DNA from: Leptospira kobayashii
Lineage (GTDB): Bacteria; Spirochaetota; Leptospiria; Leptospirales; Leptospiraceae
Direction: 5' to 3'
Assembly: GCF_003114835.2 (NCBI RefSeq)
Contig: NZ_AP025028.1
Location: 2,136,001-2,200,000, forward strand
DNA length: 64,000 bases
Below the pieces are notes generated by a model. That model made no database searches. It saw nothing but the letters and a program-made list of their open reading frames with translations, and had not been told where the DNA came from. Below, in pieces: positions 63,219 through 64,000 of this stretch (position 1 is its first letter; every line of letters starts with the position of its first letter). The translations under genes and the position numbers were made by a program.

Positions 63219-64000
63219 ATGCCTACTACTGCGAGTTCAGAACATAAAGATCCACAGTCTGTAGGCATTGTTGAAACCAAAATCGCCCGATTTGATTCTC
63301 TTACTTTGGACAATGGAGAGATCATTTCTCCTTTGGAAATTGCTTATGAAACCTACGGGGTTCTCTCTGAAAAAAAAGACAACGCCATCCTGGTCTGCCA
63401 TGCGCTTTCGGGAGATGCTCACGCGGCCGGTTTTCATGAAGGTGACAAACGTCCCGGTTGGTGGGATTTTTATATCGGTCCCGGCAAAGCCTTCGATACC
63501 GACAAATATTTTATCATATCTTCCAATGTAATCGGAGGATGCAAAGGTTCGAGCGGACCTCTCACGATTTCCAGTGCCACGAACAAAGCTTATCGTTCCA
63601 GTTTTCCTTTTGTTTCCATCGCCGATATGGTGCGTGCGCAAGAAGTCCTTGTTTCTTCATTCGGAATCGAAACCTTATTTGCGGTCGCAGGCGGTTCGAT
63701 GGGAGGAATGCAAGCCTTACAGTGGTCAGTTGCTTATCCGGAAAAAATGAAAAATTGTATCGTGATGGCATCTACCGCAGAACATTCCGCCCAACAAATT
63801 GCATTCAACGAAGTCGGAAGACAAGCCATTCTCGCTGATCCCAATTGGAATAACGGAATGTATGAAGATGACACCAAACCTTCGAAAGGTTTGGCGCTTG
63901 CCAGAATGATGGGGCATATCACTTATCTCTCCGATGAGATGATGCGGGACAAATTCGGCCGTAAACCTCCCAAAGGAAATATTCAAACTACTGATTTTGC
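63219..64000 (+). CDS. metX: Homoserine O-acetyltransferase, 3' end cut by window edge
   Basis: Alpha/beta-hydrolase-fold enzyme that activates homoserine by acetylation for MetY. The 260 codons present contain [33 protein letters not shown] near 38-70, the [28 protein letters not shown] stretch, and the nucleophile elbow [13 protein letters not shown] with Ser160. The aspartate and histidine of the triad lie beyond the window. It starts at ATG 63219-63221, 14 bases after metY. Acyl preference (acetyl or succinyl) cannot be proven by eye; pairing with metY favours acetyl. Confidence 0.96.
   Translation, partial: MPTTASSEHKDPQSVGIVETKIARFDSLTLDNGEIISPLEIAYETYGVLSEKKDNAILVCHALSGDAHAAGFHEGDKRPGWWDFYIGPGKAFDTDKYFIISSNVIGGCKGSSGPLTISSATNKAYRSSFPFVSIADMVRAQEVLVSSFGIETLFAVAGGSMGGMQALQWSVAYPEKMKNCIVMASTAEHSAQQIAFNEVGRQAILADPNWNNGMYEDDTKPSKGLALARMMGHITYLSDEMMRDKFGRKPPKGNIQTTDF

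Overview
The window reads as a chromosomal segment of a spirochaete of the genus Leptospira. The supporting signs are LPS-type envelope genes (Kdo and heptose synthesis, Lpt bridge, BamA) together with scattered flagellar genes (fliM, fliN, a flagellar-sheath protein of the FcpA/FcpB type), split heptose kinase and adenylyltransferase genes, metY-metX direct sulfhydrylation, a SemiSWEET transporter, and many short lipoproteins typical of the genus. Base composition looks moderate to low in GC. The species cannot be fixed from this window. No rRNA, insertion sequence, prophage or CRISPR array was seen. Coding density is very high: the largest gene-free stretch is about 245 bases (54662-54906).

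Region by region. 1-9000 is a minus-strand run hldA-hldC-pyrG-kdsA-lptC-lptA-lptB-rpoN-hprK (hprK cut by the window edge), joining sugar supply for LPS with LPS export and sigma-54. 9001-13477 holds a free-standing LON-domain protein, a STAS-like hypothetical protein, a long-chain acyl-CoA synthetase with a clear terminator, and a TlpA-like thioredoxin lipoprotein. 13459-23880 is a long minus-strand run: recN, exbB, exbD, bamA, uvrD/pcrA, a small periplasmic protein, cysQ-like phosphatase, glycosyltransferase. 24012-27934 (plus) holds an NTE-like patatin phospholipase with a cyclic-nucleotide domain, then a three-gene unit: CX4CH lipoprotein, YceI-like protein, outer-membrane DUF5777-like barrel. 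27994-36749 (minus) runs from a glycosyltransferase and gmhA through an ABC ATPase, a membrane FHA protein, leuC, leuD and FKBP to an odd cysteine-synthase-like protein. 36769-38685 is an O-antigen-ligase-like protein, followed by tRNA-Leu and tRNA-Cys.

39059-44009 holds guaA (long form), queF, SemiSWEET, a ferredoxin, and a LysR regulator divergent from a DJ-1/PfpI protein. 44080-51599 is an eight-gene minus-strand run including a type I phosphodiesterase, fliM, a lipoprotein cyclophilin, argH and a haem-binding protein. 51698-54129 is an NfeD plus two SPFH/stomatin proteins unit closed by a strong terminator. 54206-56619 has an RNHCP zinc protein, a densely structured intergenic region, a calcium-loop lipoprotein, GNAT and fliN. 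56704-64000 has an AAA ATPase, the FcpB-like sheath protein behind a sigma-28-like promoter, a zinc-ribbon membrane protein whose N-terminus lies upstream of the usual start codons, rsmE, an outer-membrane barrel, metY and metX (cut by the edge).

The most unusual material, in my reading, is the 54662-54906 hairpin cluster, the CX4CH lipoprotein/YceI/DUF5777 unit, the cysteine-synthase homologue lacking its substrate loop, the sigma-28-like promoter of the sheath gene, and frequent TTG starts, several of them overlapping the previous TGA stop. All family assignments come from motif reading by eye, without database searches.
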